Of a DNA stretch of 64,000 nucleotides, positions 17,005 through 26,427 are shown one piece after another. Made by a program: the position numbers and the translations under genes. A model generated the notes under the pieces. That model worked only from the letters and a program-made list of their open reading frames with translations, was not told the DNA's origin and did not search any database. This DNA comes from JAGNGI01 sp035448825 (lineage in GTDB: Bacteria > Fidelibacterota > UBA2242). Every line of letters starts with the position of its first letter. Within the stretch, counting starts at the first letter, position 1. The stretch is from NCBI GenBank assembly GCA_035448825.1, contig DAOTJS010000001.1, forward strand, positions 124,001 through 188,000, written 5' to 3'.

Positions 17005-18957
17005 ATGCGTAAGGTTAATATGTGTTTGTTAGCATTGTTGCTAATTGTGGCGGTACAATCGGTGGCATTAGGGCAAGAAGCGATTGTGCGCAAAGAGTTA
17101 GATGTGCCGAAGGTTGATCCGTCAGTGATTACGATTGATGGAGTGATGGATGAGGCGGCCTGGGAGAATGCTGCTGAAGCCAATCTTGTGACTTCGACTG
17201 GTTTTGAAATTTGGTATAATTCATATGGGCGTGAAATGGCAGAGCCGGATTATGATGAATTTTACGCGCGTATGTTATGGAGTGAAGATACTTTGTATTT
17301 GTTTCTCCACATGGATGAATATGTTAATGACAGCACTGGTATCTGGTTTGGTGAGCAATGGACTGGCGATCAGTTGTTTGTGGGTTTATCTAATCGTCTA
17401 GGTATGGATATGATGGGCTGGTATGATGGTAATATATACGCGGCGCCGGACGGTCCTTATCATTTTTTGATTTTAGGAGATTATATTTCGTTAAATCATG
17501 ATCCTGATACAACCTGGATTCCAGAAGAATTCCGGCATGCTTACAATGATTCGTTAGGAACATTTAAGGCGAGTGATATAGCGGTTTGGGCGACAGCGAT
17601 TGATTCGGCTGAAGGTATCTATGATTTAGAAATGGCGATCTATAATCCGAATATTACTGCCCAGTCGTCTATCGGATTCAACATTGGTGGTAGTAATGGT
17701 CACAGTGCCGCTTATGAGGCCAGTGGGGATGCCTATGCTTATTTTTGCTGGCAGCCGAACATTCCTGATGATCCAATGGCGCCAGCTGGTGAAGAAGATC
17801 CAGGTGCTCACGTTTTGAAAACTAGCAAACATTGGGCAATTTTGAACTTTACCCCAGGTCCTGACGATGTTACGGTGCGCAAAGAGTTAGATGTGCCGAA
17901 GGTTGATCCGTCAGTGATTACGATTGATGGAGTGATGGATGAGGCGGCCTGGGAGAATGCTGCTGAAGCCAATCTTGTGACTTCGACTGGTTTTGAAATT
18001 TGGTATAATTCATATGGGCGTGAAATGGCAGAGCCGGATTATGATGAATTTTACGCGCGTATGTTATGGAGTGAAGATACTTTGTATTTGTTTCTCCACA
18101 TGGATGAATATGTTAATGACAGCACTGGTATCTGGTTTGGTGAGCAATGGACTGGCGATCAGTTGTTTGTGGGTTTATCTAATCGTCTAGGTATGGATAT
18201 GATGGGCTGGTATGATGGTAATATATACGCGGCGCCGGACGGTCCTTATCATTTTTTGATTTTAGGAGATTATATTTCGTTAAATCATGATCCTGATACA
18301 ACCTGGATTCCAGAAGAATTCCGGCATGCTTACAATGATTCGTTAGGAACATTTAAGGCGAGTGATATAGCGGTTTGGGCGACAGCGATTGATTCGGCTG
18401 AAGGTATCTATGATTTAGAAATGGCGATCTATAATCCGAATATTACTGCCCAGTCGTCTATCGGATTCAACATTGGTGGTAGTAATGGTCACAGTGCCGC
18501 TTATGAGGCCAGTGGGGATGCCTATGCTTATTTTTGCTGGCAGCCGAACATTCCTGATGATCCAATGGCGCCAGCTGGTGAAGAAGATCCAGGTGCTCAC
18601 GTTTTGAAAACTAGCAAACATTGGGCAATTTTGAACTTTACCTCAGGTTCAACTACAGATCATATCGCAATTGAATCTGGCAACAAATTGGATAAATTTG
18701 TTCTATCTCAGAACTACCCGAATCCCTTCAATCCGACGACTACGATTAGATTCGAAATCACTGAACGTGTTCCAGTTACATTGAAAATTTATAATGTATT
18801 AGGAAAAGAAGTTGCGACTTTGATAGATAACCGGGCATATGCTCCGGGAGTCTACTCGGTAATTTGGGACGGTTCTAGTTTATCCAGTGGTATTTATTTT
18901 TACCAGTTAATCACCGATAAAGTGGTTTCTACTCGTAAAATGATACTGATGAAGTAA
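17005..18957 (+). CDS. Secreted protein with two identical CBM9-like domains and a T9SS sorting domain
   Basis: 650 residues starting at the ATG after GGAGGT at 16995-17000; the longer frame from 16888 lacks a signal at its own N-terminus and overlaps the previous gene. A Sec signal peptide (MRKVNMCLLALLLIVAVQSVALG) is followed by residues 28-283. These resemble carbohydrate-binding family 9-like/DOMON domains (ITIDGVMDEAAWENA start). Residues 291-546 repeat them without a single change. A seven-residue linker separates the copies. Residues about 565-650 form a FlgD-like type IX sorting domain with QNYPNPFNPTTTIRFEI and SGIYFYQL. It is likely exported by T9SS and bound to polysaccharide outside the cell. 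Confidence 0.85.
   Translation: MRKVNMCLLALLLIVAVQSVALGQEAIVRKELDVPKVDPSVITIDGVMDEAAWENAAEANLVTSTGFEIWYNSYGREMAEPDYDEFYARMLWSEDTLYLFLHMDEYVNDSTGIWFGEQWTGDQLFVGLSNRLGMDMMGWYDGNIYAAPDGPYHFLILGDYISLNHDPDTTWIPEEFRHAYNDSLGTFKASDIAVWATAIDSAEGIYDLEMAIYNPNITAQSSIGFNIGGSNGHSAAYEASGDAYAYFCWQPNIPDDPMAPAGEEDPGAHVLKTSKHWAILNFTPGPDDVTVRKELDVPKVDPSVITIDGVMDEAAWENAAEANLVTSTGFEIWYNSYGREMAEPDYDEFYARMLWSEDTLYLFLHMDEYVNDSTGIWFGEQWTGDQLFVGLSNRLGMDMMGWYDGNIYAAPDGPYHFLILGDYISLNHDPDTTWIPEEFRHAYNDSLGTFKASDIAVWATAIDSAEGIYDLEMAIYNPNITAQSSIGFNIGGSNGHSAAYEASGDAYAYFCWQPNIPDDPMAPAGEEDPGAHVLKTSKHWAILNFTSGSTTDHIAIESGNKLDKFVLSQNYPNPFNPTTTIRFEITERVPVTLKIYNVLGKEVATLIDNRAYAPGVYSVIWDGSSLSSGIYFYQLITDKVVSTRKMILMK
17086..18642 (+). 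repeat. Perfect 768-bp tandem direct repeat inside the CBM9-like gene
   Basis: 17086-17853 and 17875-18642 are identical as far as I can compare them, synonymous positions included. They are separated by 21 nt, so the period is 789 nt (263 codons). The match breaks at C17854 versus T18643. Lack of any silent change indicates a very recent duplication, ongoing gene conversion, or an assembly artefact. Confidence 0.95.
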
Positions 18958-18966
18958 AAAGGTCTA

Positions 18967-18998
18967 AGGAGGGGTGGTACGTATTAACCACCCCTCCT
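18967..18998 (+). terminator. Strong hairpin after the CBM9-like gene
   Basis: AGGAGGGGTGGT (18967-18978) pairs perfectly with ACCACCCCTCCT (18987-18998) around an 8-nt loop, starting 9 nt after the stop codon. There is no clear T-tract, so it may be a terminator needing help, or an mRNA 3'-stabilising stem that sets a boundary between operons. Confidence 0.7.
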
Positions 18999-19043
18999 GA
19001 CTATGCTTCGATTATTGAAAAGCAAATTTGAGAAAGGATTTTT

Positions 19044-19994
19044 ATGCGCATCGCAGCTCTTTATGGCGCCCATGATTTTAGAATAGAGACCAAAGAAAGT
19101 CCCGATATTAAAGACGATGAATGTTTAGTTCGTGTCCGAGCCTGTGGCGTTTGTCACTCGGAAATACATCAATGGGCAAATACTCTCGACGGTTTGGAAT
19201 ATCCCCGATATATCGGTCATGAAGTGTCCGGAGAGATTCTGAAATGCGGAAGTGCTGTCCAGGGATTTAAAAGAGGCGACCGGGTTGCAGTCTGGACAGA
19301 CCGCGCCGGCTATGCCGAGGAGGTGGCAGTTCGAGCTAATCAAATTTTTCCCATCGCTGATCATATAAGTTTTACCGAAGCTATGGCTGAACCGATAGCT
19401 TGCACGACCAACGGAGTAATCAAAGCCGGAGTTGAATTAGGAGATACGGTTGTTTTAATAGGTACCGGGTTTATGGGACTCATCCTGATGCAACAGATTG
19501 CTTTGAAAGGCGCTTCCCGAATTATTGGGGTTGATGTGCGGGATGAGATTCTTGAGAAAGCCAAAATGTTAGGAGCCGATTTAGTCATTAATCCTCAAAA
19601 AGAGGATGCTCCGGCTATTATTTGGGATATGACTCATGGTAGAGGGGCCGATGTTGTATTCGAGGTAGGTGGTAATCAAGCGAGTCTTGACCTGGCGGTT
19701 GACTTACTACGGATGGAAGGGAAGTTAGTAATTTTTGGATATCATCCCGGGCAAAGAATTATCAAAGATTTAGGATATTGGAATTGGATGGCTTTTAATA
19801 TTATCAATGCGCATTTTAGGGATATGGCGACGATTTTACGAGGTGCGGATATTGGGATCAGGCTTTTGAATGAGAAAAAAATAAATATGAAGCCTCTGAT
19901 AACTCATACTTTTTCATTGGATGAGATTGAAGCGGCATTTTCTGCGGCACAGGAGAAGCCGAAAGGATTTATTAAGGCGGTCATTGAACCTTAG
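19044..19994 (+). CDS. Zinc-dependent alcohol/polyol dehydrogenase (MDR family)
   Basis: The 316-residue product has the GroES-like N-terminal fold with catalytic zinc ligands C37 (CGVCHSE) and H59-E60 (GHEVSG), followed by the MAEPIACTTN ligand region. A Rossmann domain follows with GTGFMGLILMQ binding NAD(P). The four-cysteine structural-zinc lobe of classical alcohol dehydrogenases is absent, shortening the protein. It likely oxidises a sugar, polyol or deoxy-sugar alcohol. AGAAAGGA precedes the ATG. It sits between the T9SS CBM protein and the TonB receptor, which suggests a role in metabolising the imported sugar. Confidence 0.85.
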   Translation: MRIAALYGAHDFRIETKESPDIKDDECLVRVRACGVCHSEIHQWANTLDGLEYPRYIGHEVSGEILKCGSAVQGFKRGDRVAVWTDRAGYAEEVAVRANQIFPIADHISFTEAMAEPIACTTNGVIKAGVELGDTVVLIGTGFMGLILMQQIALKGASRIIGVDVRDEILEKAKMLGADLVINPQKEDAPAIIWDMTHGRGADVVFEVGGNQASLDLAVDLLRMEGKLVIFGYHPGQRIIKDLGYWNWMAFNIINAHFRDMATILRGADIGIRLLNEKKINMKPLITHTFSLDEIEAAFSAAQEKPKGFIKAVIEP

Positions 19995-20062
19995 TGGGAT
20001 TGAAAATAATGTTTAATAAAATAAATGAAACAGAACAATCAAACTTTCGTGGGGACAAAAAA

Positions 20063-22930
20063 ATGATTTCCAAGAAAGCCTATTTTAAAATTAGGAAAAT
20101 AATTAGCCGAGTTTGCGTCAGTTCTATATTGCTTATTTCGTTAGGATATGCGGCTAGCGATGGTAAAATTGTGGGTAAAGTCATTGATAAAAAAACTGGA
20201 AACCCGTTACCCGGGGTAAATATCATTATTGTCGGAACGGAAATGGGCGCGGCTACCGATATGGAAGGTGATTATTATATTATCAATGTGTCGCCCGGTA
20301 CTTATAGTCTCCAGGCTTCGATGATCGGATATAAGCAGGTTACTCAAACCGAGGTAAACGTTAGTGTTAACCATACCACCAGGGTAGATTTTGAGTTAGA
20401 AGAAACCGTATTGGAATTTGGTGAAGCCGTGACTGTCGTAGCCGAAAGACCATTGATCGAGTTGGATAAAACTTCCAGTCGAGTAGTTGTGGAAGAAACG
20501 GATATTAAGTCCCGACCGGTATCCCAGCTTTCGGATATACTTACCTCAATGCCCGGAATTGACTACAACCCTTACGGCGAATTGACAGTCCGAATGGGTA
20601 CATTGGATCAGGTGGCATTTATGATTGATGGGATGCGGGCACGTAATCCTTTGAATTCTCAACCGTACTTTAACGTTAATTTAATGGCGATCGAGGAGCT
20701 GGAAATTATTACTGGTGGTTTTGATGCAGAATATGGTGAAGCCCAGTCGGGAGTTTTTAATATAATTACTAAAGAGGGACCTGACCATTATGTTGGCGCG
20801 GTAGAATTTCGTTGGACACCTCCAGGTTTATATCATTGGGGGACAGCTCTTTATGATTATTCGACGGAGCGATATTGGGAAAATACGCATGCGCGCCACT
20901 TGCAATGGTGGATTGATAATCCCGATATGTGGGTGGATCCCAATGGTCGCTATGGCAATGATCCATCCTGTTCATGGACTCCAGAACAAGCTTACAAATT
21001 TTATATAGATACCCATCAACCTTTGACGGATTATACCAGTCGGAGTGGTTATCAAACTGAATTTTCTTTTGGTGGCCCGACTCCAATTAAAAACCTCAGA
21101 TTCTTTTTATCCGGTCGCTATCGAACTGCGCCGCCGATTACCGGAAATGCTTATCGGAAAATGGGTAATTGGCTCGATGGTACCTATAAATTGAGTTATT
21201 CCTTAGGAGGGAATAAGTTATTAGTACTTTCAGGATATTATAACCAGGATAATACCTGCCACGGTATGGAATCAATGGAATATGAAGGCGATTACGGTAA
21301 TAAATATGCCTATTATGACGAAGCCGGTTACCCGGAATATAGACGCAATGGTCAGACCTTAAAATTCGTTCATAACCTTGACCAAAAGACTTATTACGAA
21401 TTACATTTATCACGGGTATTCAATTATGAAAGCCAGGACAAGTTTCCCAGTGATACCGCCGACTGGACTACCAGCGATATACGCCGGGATTATTTAAGGG
21501 CTTATGATTCGGAGGGCTTTCAAATACCCGATGCTTGGGCGGAAACTTACGGTTTACACTATATTGGTTACTGGTATCGTAAAGAAGATCGTAATACGGA
21601 TTTGACGCTTTCCGGTAAATTGACTCGTCAGATAAATAAAAGCTGGCAAATGCGGAGTGGTTTCGGCTTCACTTATTACACTTTTGACCGTTATCAGGAG
21701 GCACGCGCCTGGGAAGCTGTGGAGGACAAAATCTACCATCCTTATGAAGGAAATATTTGGTGGTCAAATAAGTTGGAATTTGAAGGATTAATTATGAATC
21801 TCGGATTGCGGTATGATTTTTATAATCCTAATGATGTCATTTACCTCAATCCTTATGATCCTTTTGATATTATTACGGCCGAATTAGAAGGACGAGAACC
21901 CAATCCTAAAACCAAACCAACGTACACTTTCGGTCAATTATCCCCAAGAATCGGAGTATCGCATCCCATAACTGAAAAATCACTTTTACATTTTAATTAT
22001 GGTCATTTTTTCCAGCGTGCATCTTTTGGTGAATATGGCGAAGGCGAGCAAACCTATAGCATTCTTTCAACTTATGTAATTAAACCTGAATTTGGTAGTA
22101 TCGAACCCCGTAATTTGGGAAATCGCGAACTACGGCCACGTAAAACAGTAGCTTATGAGCTGGGTATCGAACAGGATTTTGGTCCAATCTTAGCCGATGT
22201 CACTGCTTTTTATAAAGATCGTACCAACGATGTCCGGAGTGTTACCGTTATAACGTATAATGAACAACAGTATCATACTTCTGGTAATTCCGATTATGCC
22301 GATGCCAAAGGGGTTGAATTTACTTTGCGACGTCCTTTGCGCGGTTATTGGGGAGGATTTTTGACTTATACCTGGGAAACAGGTATTGTGGGGCAATCCG
22401 GCGATCCTTTTGTCCTTTATCCTCCGAATGTGACGGTGCATGCCAGTCAGGATTTTGATATTGGTGATCGCTTATACTATATGCATCCTAGTCTTAATGC
22501 CAACTTGACTCTAGCGGCTCCATCAGATTTCTCAGTGTTAGGTGGTGCTTTGGCAAATACCCAGTTTTCGATAGATTATTACGTATCTTATCCCAATAAA
22601 CAAATTTTGAGTGATGTTTATCAGGGAGCAGTCAATATTATTCGACCGGCAAATAAAAATGCTAATATTCGACTGAGAAAAGATTTCAAAGGGTTTAAGG
22701 GTACTAGACCAGCCCTTTTCGTCGAGATTCAAAATGCTTTCAATGATAAGTGGCATAATGTTGACATTATGGAAGGTGACATTTCAGCTGAAGATCAGAT
22801 GCGTTATATTAATTCTAACTTGATGGTCTATCCGGATAAAATGACGAACGGTGCCCCTTTTCCAGATTATGCCAAATATACAAATCTTCCCAGGAAGATC
22901 ACCGTCGGTATGGCTTTAAGTTTTCAATAA
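20063..22930 (+). CDS. TonB-dependent outer-membrane receptor with carboxypeptidase-regulatory N-domain
   Basis: About 955 residues. A signal peptide (ISRVCVSSILLISLGYAA) is followed by a carboxypeptidase-regulatory-like domain (GKIVGKVIDKKTGNPLPGVNI, residues about 37-115). A plug domain follows (SQLSDILTSMPGI ... FMIDGMRARNP ... EYGEAQSGVFNI) and then a long 22-strand-type barrel ending in GMALSFQ. It resembles SusC-like receptors of FCB bacteria and would import oligosaccharides or other large ligands using TonB energy. No SusD follows. The ATG at 20063 (GGGGA upstream) is preferred to GTG 19994 or ATG 20009, which would put extra polar residues before the signal peptide. It is 17 nt before a sorting-domain protein. 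Confidence 0.9.
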   Translation: MISKKAYFKIRKIISRVCVSSILLISLGYAASDGKIVGKVIDKKTGNPLPGVNIIIVGTEMGAATDMEGDYYIINVSPGTYSLQASMIGYKQVTQTEVNVSVNHTTRVDFELEETVLEFGEAVTVVAERPLIELDKTSSRVVVEETDIKSRPVSQLSDILTSMPGIDYNPYGELTVRMGTLDQVAFMIDGMRARNPLNSQPYFNVNLMAIEELEIITGGFDAEYGEAQSGVFNIITKEGPDHYVGAVEFRWTPPGLYHWGTALYDYSTERYWENTHARHLQWWIDNPDMWVDPNGRYGNDPSCSWTPEQAYKFYIDTHQPLTDYTSRSGYQTEFSFGGPTPIKNLRFFLSGRYRTAPPITGNAYRKMGNWLDGTYKLSYSLGGNKLLVLSGYYNQDNTCHGMESMEYEGDYGNKYAYYDEAGYPEYRRNGQTLKFVHNLDQKTYYELHLSRVFNYESQDKFPSDTADWTTSDIRRDYLRAYDSEGFQIPDAWAETYGLHYIGYWYRKEDRNTDLTLSGKLTRQINKSWQMRSGFGFTYYTFDRYQEARAWEAVEDKIYHPYEGNIWWSNKLEFEGLIMNLGLRYDFYNPNDVIYLNPYDPFDIITAELEGREPNPKTKPTYTFGQLSPRIGVSHPITEKSLLHFNYGHFFQRASFGEYGEGEQTYSILSTYVIKPEFGSIEPRNLGNRELRPRKTVAYELGIEQDFGPILADVTAFYKDRTNDVRSVTVITYNEQQYHTSGNSDYADAKGVEFTLRRPLRGYWGGFLTYTWETGIVGQSGDPFVLYPPNVTVHASQDFDIGDRLYYMHPSLNANLTLAAPSDFSVLGGALANTQFSIDYYVSYPNKQILSDVYQGAVNIIRPANKNANIRLRKDFKGFKGTRPALFVEIQNAFNDKWHNVDIMEGDISAEDQMRYINSNLMVYPDKMTNGAPFPDYAKYTNLPRKITVGMALSFQ

Positions 22931-22947
22931 TAGAAGTGGTTGATATT

Positions 22948-25155
22948 ATGAAAGTAAAAAATTACTATATTCACTTAGTTATCATTTTCGGACTTTTAAT
23001 TGGTTGGAGTAATTCATTTGCTCAACGGAAATCAACCCATACTCGTGGGAAATTATGGGAAACGCTCAATAATGTAGGTCTGATTGGGGATTTGGGTGTT
23101 TGGGATTATGAAGAGACTTCCGGGTTGGGATTTTACCCCGGTTTTTCGGGTTACTCCTATCCGACCTTTGAAGAGGATGCGAATGGCTGGATAACAGACG
23201 CCAATTTCCACAATTTTCGCAGTGGCCCAGCACTTGTAATTAAAGGCGGAGAAGTTCTGGTTGCCCCGGATTATGGACCGCAACATCAGGACTATCTCTT
23301 TTATCACAGCTCTTTTGCCGGTGGCAATCACGGTATTTTATGGAACTATCCACCCTTTAAGAAAACGAATAATTTTGTGGGAATGTCACAATTTAATCCA
23401 TTGTTACCTGAGGAAATGAATTACTGCGAATTTCCGACCGCAACCGGTATCTCGGTTAAGATGCGTTCCATGGCGTGGAGTTTTCCGGATTATGATGATT
23501 TTATTATTTATGATTATGTATTTATCAATACCGGTGAGATGGTTATTCCGTCTTTGGGAGAAATAATGCACTATGAACAGTCTTTCGATTCGGTGTTTGT
23601 GGTTTTTCATAGCGGAATCCAGGTCTCGACTAAAGGGCAGTTAAATTTTCATTATGATCCTAATTTTATGAAATCAGCCGCCCCGGCCGGTGGCTTCGGG
23701 GGCTGGAAACAACTCGAAAATGGTGGAACCTATACCGATTATTTCGCTGTTGAAAATGATGGTAATGATGGTAAAGGTTTATTTTTTTACAGTCGTGACT
23801 ATAATGGTGGTCGCGAGCCGCATCCAAACGATACCTATACTAAAAGGTCAGACTGGAAAACTCGGCTAAAATATAATCCAACTTATGAGAATATAGAATT
23901 GCAAGACCCAGCCTGTTTTGGATTTGTATTCCTTTATAGAACTCCTCCAACCGGTTCCGGTGCCGATCCTTTTGAAGCCGATCCTAATTTCTTTAATATT
24001 TATTCTGACGAAGGTGAGCAGTTTCAAGGCCGATCGTTGGATATGAATGAATATTTTTCGATTGAACGATTAGGTGAAAAAGGAATGTTCGATTTTGTTA
24101 CTCACAGTCGAATTCCTGAAGAAAATAATGGCGATATGTATTGTTTTTATACGGCTACTTTTGGCCCATATTCTCTGGCGCCAGGTGATTCTGTACGACT
24201 CATATTGGCCGAGGTGGCTGGGAGTCTGGATTATCATGAAGTAATTAAAGGAGACCCTAATCACTGGTACCCGGATAGCTCGATTGCCGCTATTCGCCGT
24301 AATGCGGAAGCCGCTCGTCGGGCATTGAAGTGGGGATTTGGGGCGACGGTTGAAGGAATTAATTTAGCGGCTGATGTACCGGAATCGCCACCGGCTCCTA
24401 ATTGTAGTGCTACAAATGCTTCAAAGGGTTCTGATACTGCCATTATTGCAATTCAATGGGATAAGCTGGCCGAAGAAGCGGTTATTACGGATGGAGCCGG
24501 TAATATATTTTATGATGGATCAACCGATCTAGGTGGCTATCGAATATTCCGTGGAATTGACAAGCGAGGCATCTGGGACGAAATTGTTGACATTCCAGCT
24601 GCAGAATTAAATCGCTACTGGAATCCAGAAATCGGTAAGTATTTGTATCTAGATATGGATTTACAGTTCGGATTTGAATATCGTTATTATGTCCAGGCCT
24701 ATTATTCGCATCCCAAAACCTGGGTTTCCGCTAACAATTCCGTAGTCGGGAACCTTGGTGAATTGGTCAGTGATGATTACAATATGACTCCTTTGACAGG
24801 CGCTAGACCCGGACCGGTAGACATTACCGGTGGATGGGATGTATTCGTAGCCCCGAATCCCTACATCGAAGGAGACCCTGAACGCAGTTTTGGTGATCCC
24901 ACACCTTATAAAATTGAGTTTCGTAATTTGCCTGAGAGGGCGACGATCAAAATATTCACCGTTTCGGGTGATTTAGTCAAGACTATTGAACACGGGCCGG
25001 ATGTTTATGGTAATTTATCCGGTAGCGTAGCCTGGGATCAGCGAACCGATTCTGGATTAAGAGTCGCACCCGGTGTTTATATTTATGCCATCGAATCCCA
25101 TACTAAAGGAACTAAAGGAAAACGGACTATTGGGAAACTAATGATAATTCGCTAA
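22948..25155 (+). CDS. Large secreted protein with C-terminal FlgD-like/T9SS sorting domain
   Basis: About 735 residues. A signal peptide (to about residue 25, ending SNSFAQ) is followed by a long region of aromatic-rich beta strands (NFHNFRSGPALVIKGG, SMAWSFPDYDDFIIYDYVFIN). A fibronectin type III-like segment near 485-620 (GGYRIFRGIDKRGIWDEI) comes next. The C-terminal module has APNPYI ... KIFTVSGDLVKTI ... VAWDQRTDSGLRVAPGVYIYAI, typical of type IX secretion substrates. The specific function is unknown. It is sandwiched between the TonB receptor and a PorV-like protein, so it could act as a surface partner of the receptor, in place of SusD. ATG 22948 is chosen over GTG 22936. Confidence 0.75.
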   Translation: MKVKNYYIHLVIIFGLLIGWSNSFAQRKSTHTRGKLWETLNNVGLIGDLGVWDYEETSGLGFYPGFSGYSYPTFEEDANGWITDANFHNFRSGPALVIKGGEVLVAPDYGPQHQDYLFYHSSFAGGNHGILWNYPPFKKTNNFVGMSQFNPLLPEEMNYCEFPTATGISVKMRSMAWSFPDYDDFIIYDYVFINTGEMVIPSLGEIMHYEQSFDSVFVVFHSGIQVSTKGQLNFHYDPNFMKSAAPAGGFGGWKQLENGGTYTDYFAVENDGNDGKGLFFYSRDYNGGREPHPNDTYTKRSDWKTRLKYNPTYENIELQDPACFGFVFLYRTPPTGSGADPFEADPNFFNIYSDEGEQFQGRSLDMNEYFSIERLGEKGMFDFVTHSRIPEENNGDMYCFYTATFGPYSLAPGDSVRLILAEVAGSLDYHEVIKGDPNHWYPDSSIAAIRRNAEAARRALKWGFGATVEGINLAADVPESPPAPNCSATNASKGSDTAIIAIQWDKLAEEAVITDGAGNIFYDGSTDLGGYRIFRGIDKRGIWDEIVDIPAAELNRYWNPEIGKYLYLDMDLQFGFEYRYYVQAYYSHPKTWVSANNSVVGNLGELVSDDYNMTPLTGARPGPVDITGGWDVFVAPNPYIEGDPERSFGDPTPYKIEFRNLPERATIKIFTVSGDLVKTIEHGPDVYGNLSGSVAWDQRTDSGLRVAPGVYIYAIESHTKGTKGKRTIGKLMIIR

Positions 25156-25199
25156 ACCAAGCCAACCAAAGTAAAACTGAAATGCCGAGGAATAATAAA

Positions 25200-26201
25200 A
25201 TGATGTTACATAAAAGCAAAATGAAAATTGTAACTCTTTCTGCTATCTTTTTTTTCACTACAAATTTGATAGCATTAGGTTTCAATAAGGCAGGTCGCAC
25301 CTCTCTCCAGTTTTTGAAAATCGGGATAGGAGCGCGCTCCTCTGCGATGGGAGAAGCCTGCATTGCCAATTTAAATAGCGTTGAAGCTGTTTTCTGGAAT
25401 CCCGCTGCTATTACTCAAATGCAACGTTTCGAATCGTCATTTAGCTATACGAAATGGATTGGAGATTTAAACGTTACCGCCGGAGCAGTGGGACTAACGC
25501 TCGAGAGATTGGGAAGCTTTGCACTTGACTATATTGCGCTGGATTATGGTGATATTCCGGAAGCCTTAGTGACCAGTCCGGACGGTAGACTTGATACGCG
25601 TACCGGATCAAATTTTTCTGGAGGTGATCTTTCGATTGGTCTTTCATTTTCCAAAAAATTTACCGACAGATTGTCTATCGGTGTTCGTACCAAATATTTA
25701 AGGGAAGAACTTTATACCTATTCGACAAACTTATGGGCTTTCGACGTTGGGACCTATTATAACACCGGATGGAAAGGCATACGAATAGCAATGACAGCGC
25801 AAAATTTCGCTTCCCAAGCTCGCTGGTTGAAAACCCAGCAGAGAGAAGAACAACAATATGAAGTTCCCTTAATATTTCGGATAGGAACATCTATTGATTT
25901 ATTAGGAGGTAAGGATCTGTTCCTCGGCGGTAACCCCAATAAACAGCGCCTTTCTTTGAACATTGATGCGATTCACTCGAATGATTATGCCGAACGGCTG
26001 AATATTGGCGCCGAATACTGGTTATGGAATCGGATTGCTTTGCGTACCGGTTATCGTACCAACCGGGAAGAAGGGAATTTAAGCTTTGGAGCGGCGTTAA
26101 ATATTCCTATGGATTTTGCCAATCTAATGGTGGATTATTCTTTTGTGGATTATGATTATCTCAATTCGGCTCATCAGTTTACAGTGATGCTAAAATTTTA
26201 A
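25200..26201 (+). CDS. PorV/PorQ-family outer-membrane protein
   Basis: 333 residues from the ATG at 25200, which has GAGG at 25187-25190; upstream ATG 25182 lacks a site. A signal peptide (VTLSAIFFFTTNLIALG) leads into GRTSLQFLKIGIGARSSAMGEACIA and the NPAAITQM motif. This is the hallmark N-terminus of PorV/PorQ (UPF0164-like) barrels that shuttle T9SS cargo to the attachment machinery. The remaining sequence alternates beta strands to the C-terminal HQFTVMLKF. It follows the receptor and sorting-domain genes in one run, which suggests dedicated export of that cargo. Confidence 0.82.
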   Translation: MMLHKSKMKIVTLSAIFFFTTNLIALGFNKAGRTSLQFLKIGIGARSSAMGEACIANLNSVEAVFWNPAAITQMQRFESSFSYTKWIGDLNVTAGAVGLTLERLGSFALDYIALDYGDIPEALVTSPDGRLDTRTGSNFSGGDLSIGLSFSKKFTDRLSIGVRTKYLREELYTYSTNLWAFDVGTYYNTGWKGIRIAMTAQNFASQARWLKTQQREEQQYEVPLIFRIGTSIDLLGGKDLFLGGNPNKQRLSLNIDAIHSNDYAERLNIGAEYWLWNRIALRTGYRTNREEGNLSFGAALNIPMDFANLMVDYSFVDYDYLNSAHQFTVMLKF

Positions 26202-26244
26202 CAAATCGTATGGGAACAGGTAATTTATTTTCTATTAGTGGTGA

Positions 26245-26427
26245 TTGTTAAATGGGGAAGAATTGTTTTTGGCTTTTGTGTTTTTAAGTCCGTTTATGAT
26301 AAATGGAAATAGCCCGTTACCGGAGGGCAAAAAAATCTTGGAAATCATTCAATTAGCTGATTTTAATAACAGTAAATCGGAGAATTGGCAATTAATTATT
26401 AAAGAGGATAGAGGTGTTGTTAGATGA
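26245..26427 (+). pseudogene. Small reading frame, possible remnant of a secreted protein gene
   Basis: A 60-codon frame (TTG start) whose TGA overlaps the next ATG as ATGA. A second frame starting at ATG 26254 reads MGKNCFWLLCF then stops, and resembles the first residues of a signal peptide. The hydrophobic continuation (LAFVFLSPFMINGNS) lies in the other frame. This suggests a frameshifted remnant or the 5' stub of a lost secreted enzyme. The downstream part is polar, with no recognisable family. It could instead be a genuine short coupled peptide. Confidence 0.35.

Noticed and set aside
17204..18190. Two identical 65-codon frames inside the CBM9-like gene
   Set aside because: They are out-of-frame copies arising from the 768-bp duplication, not separate genes.
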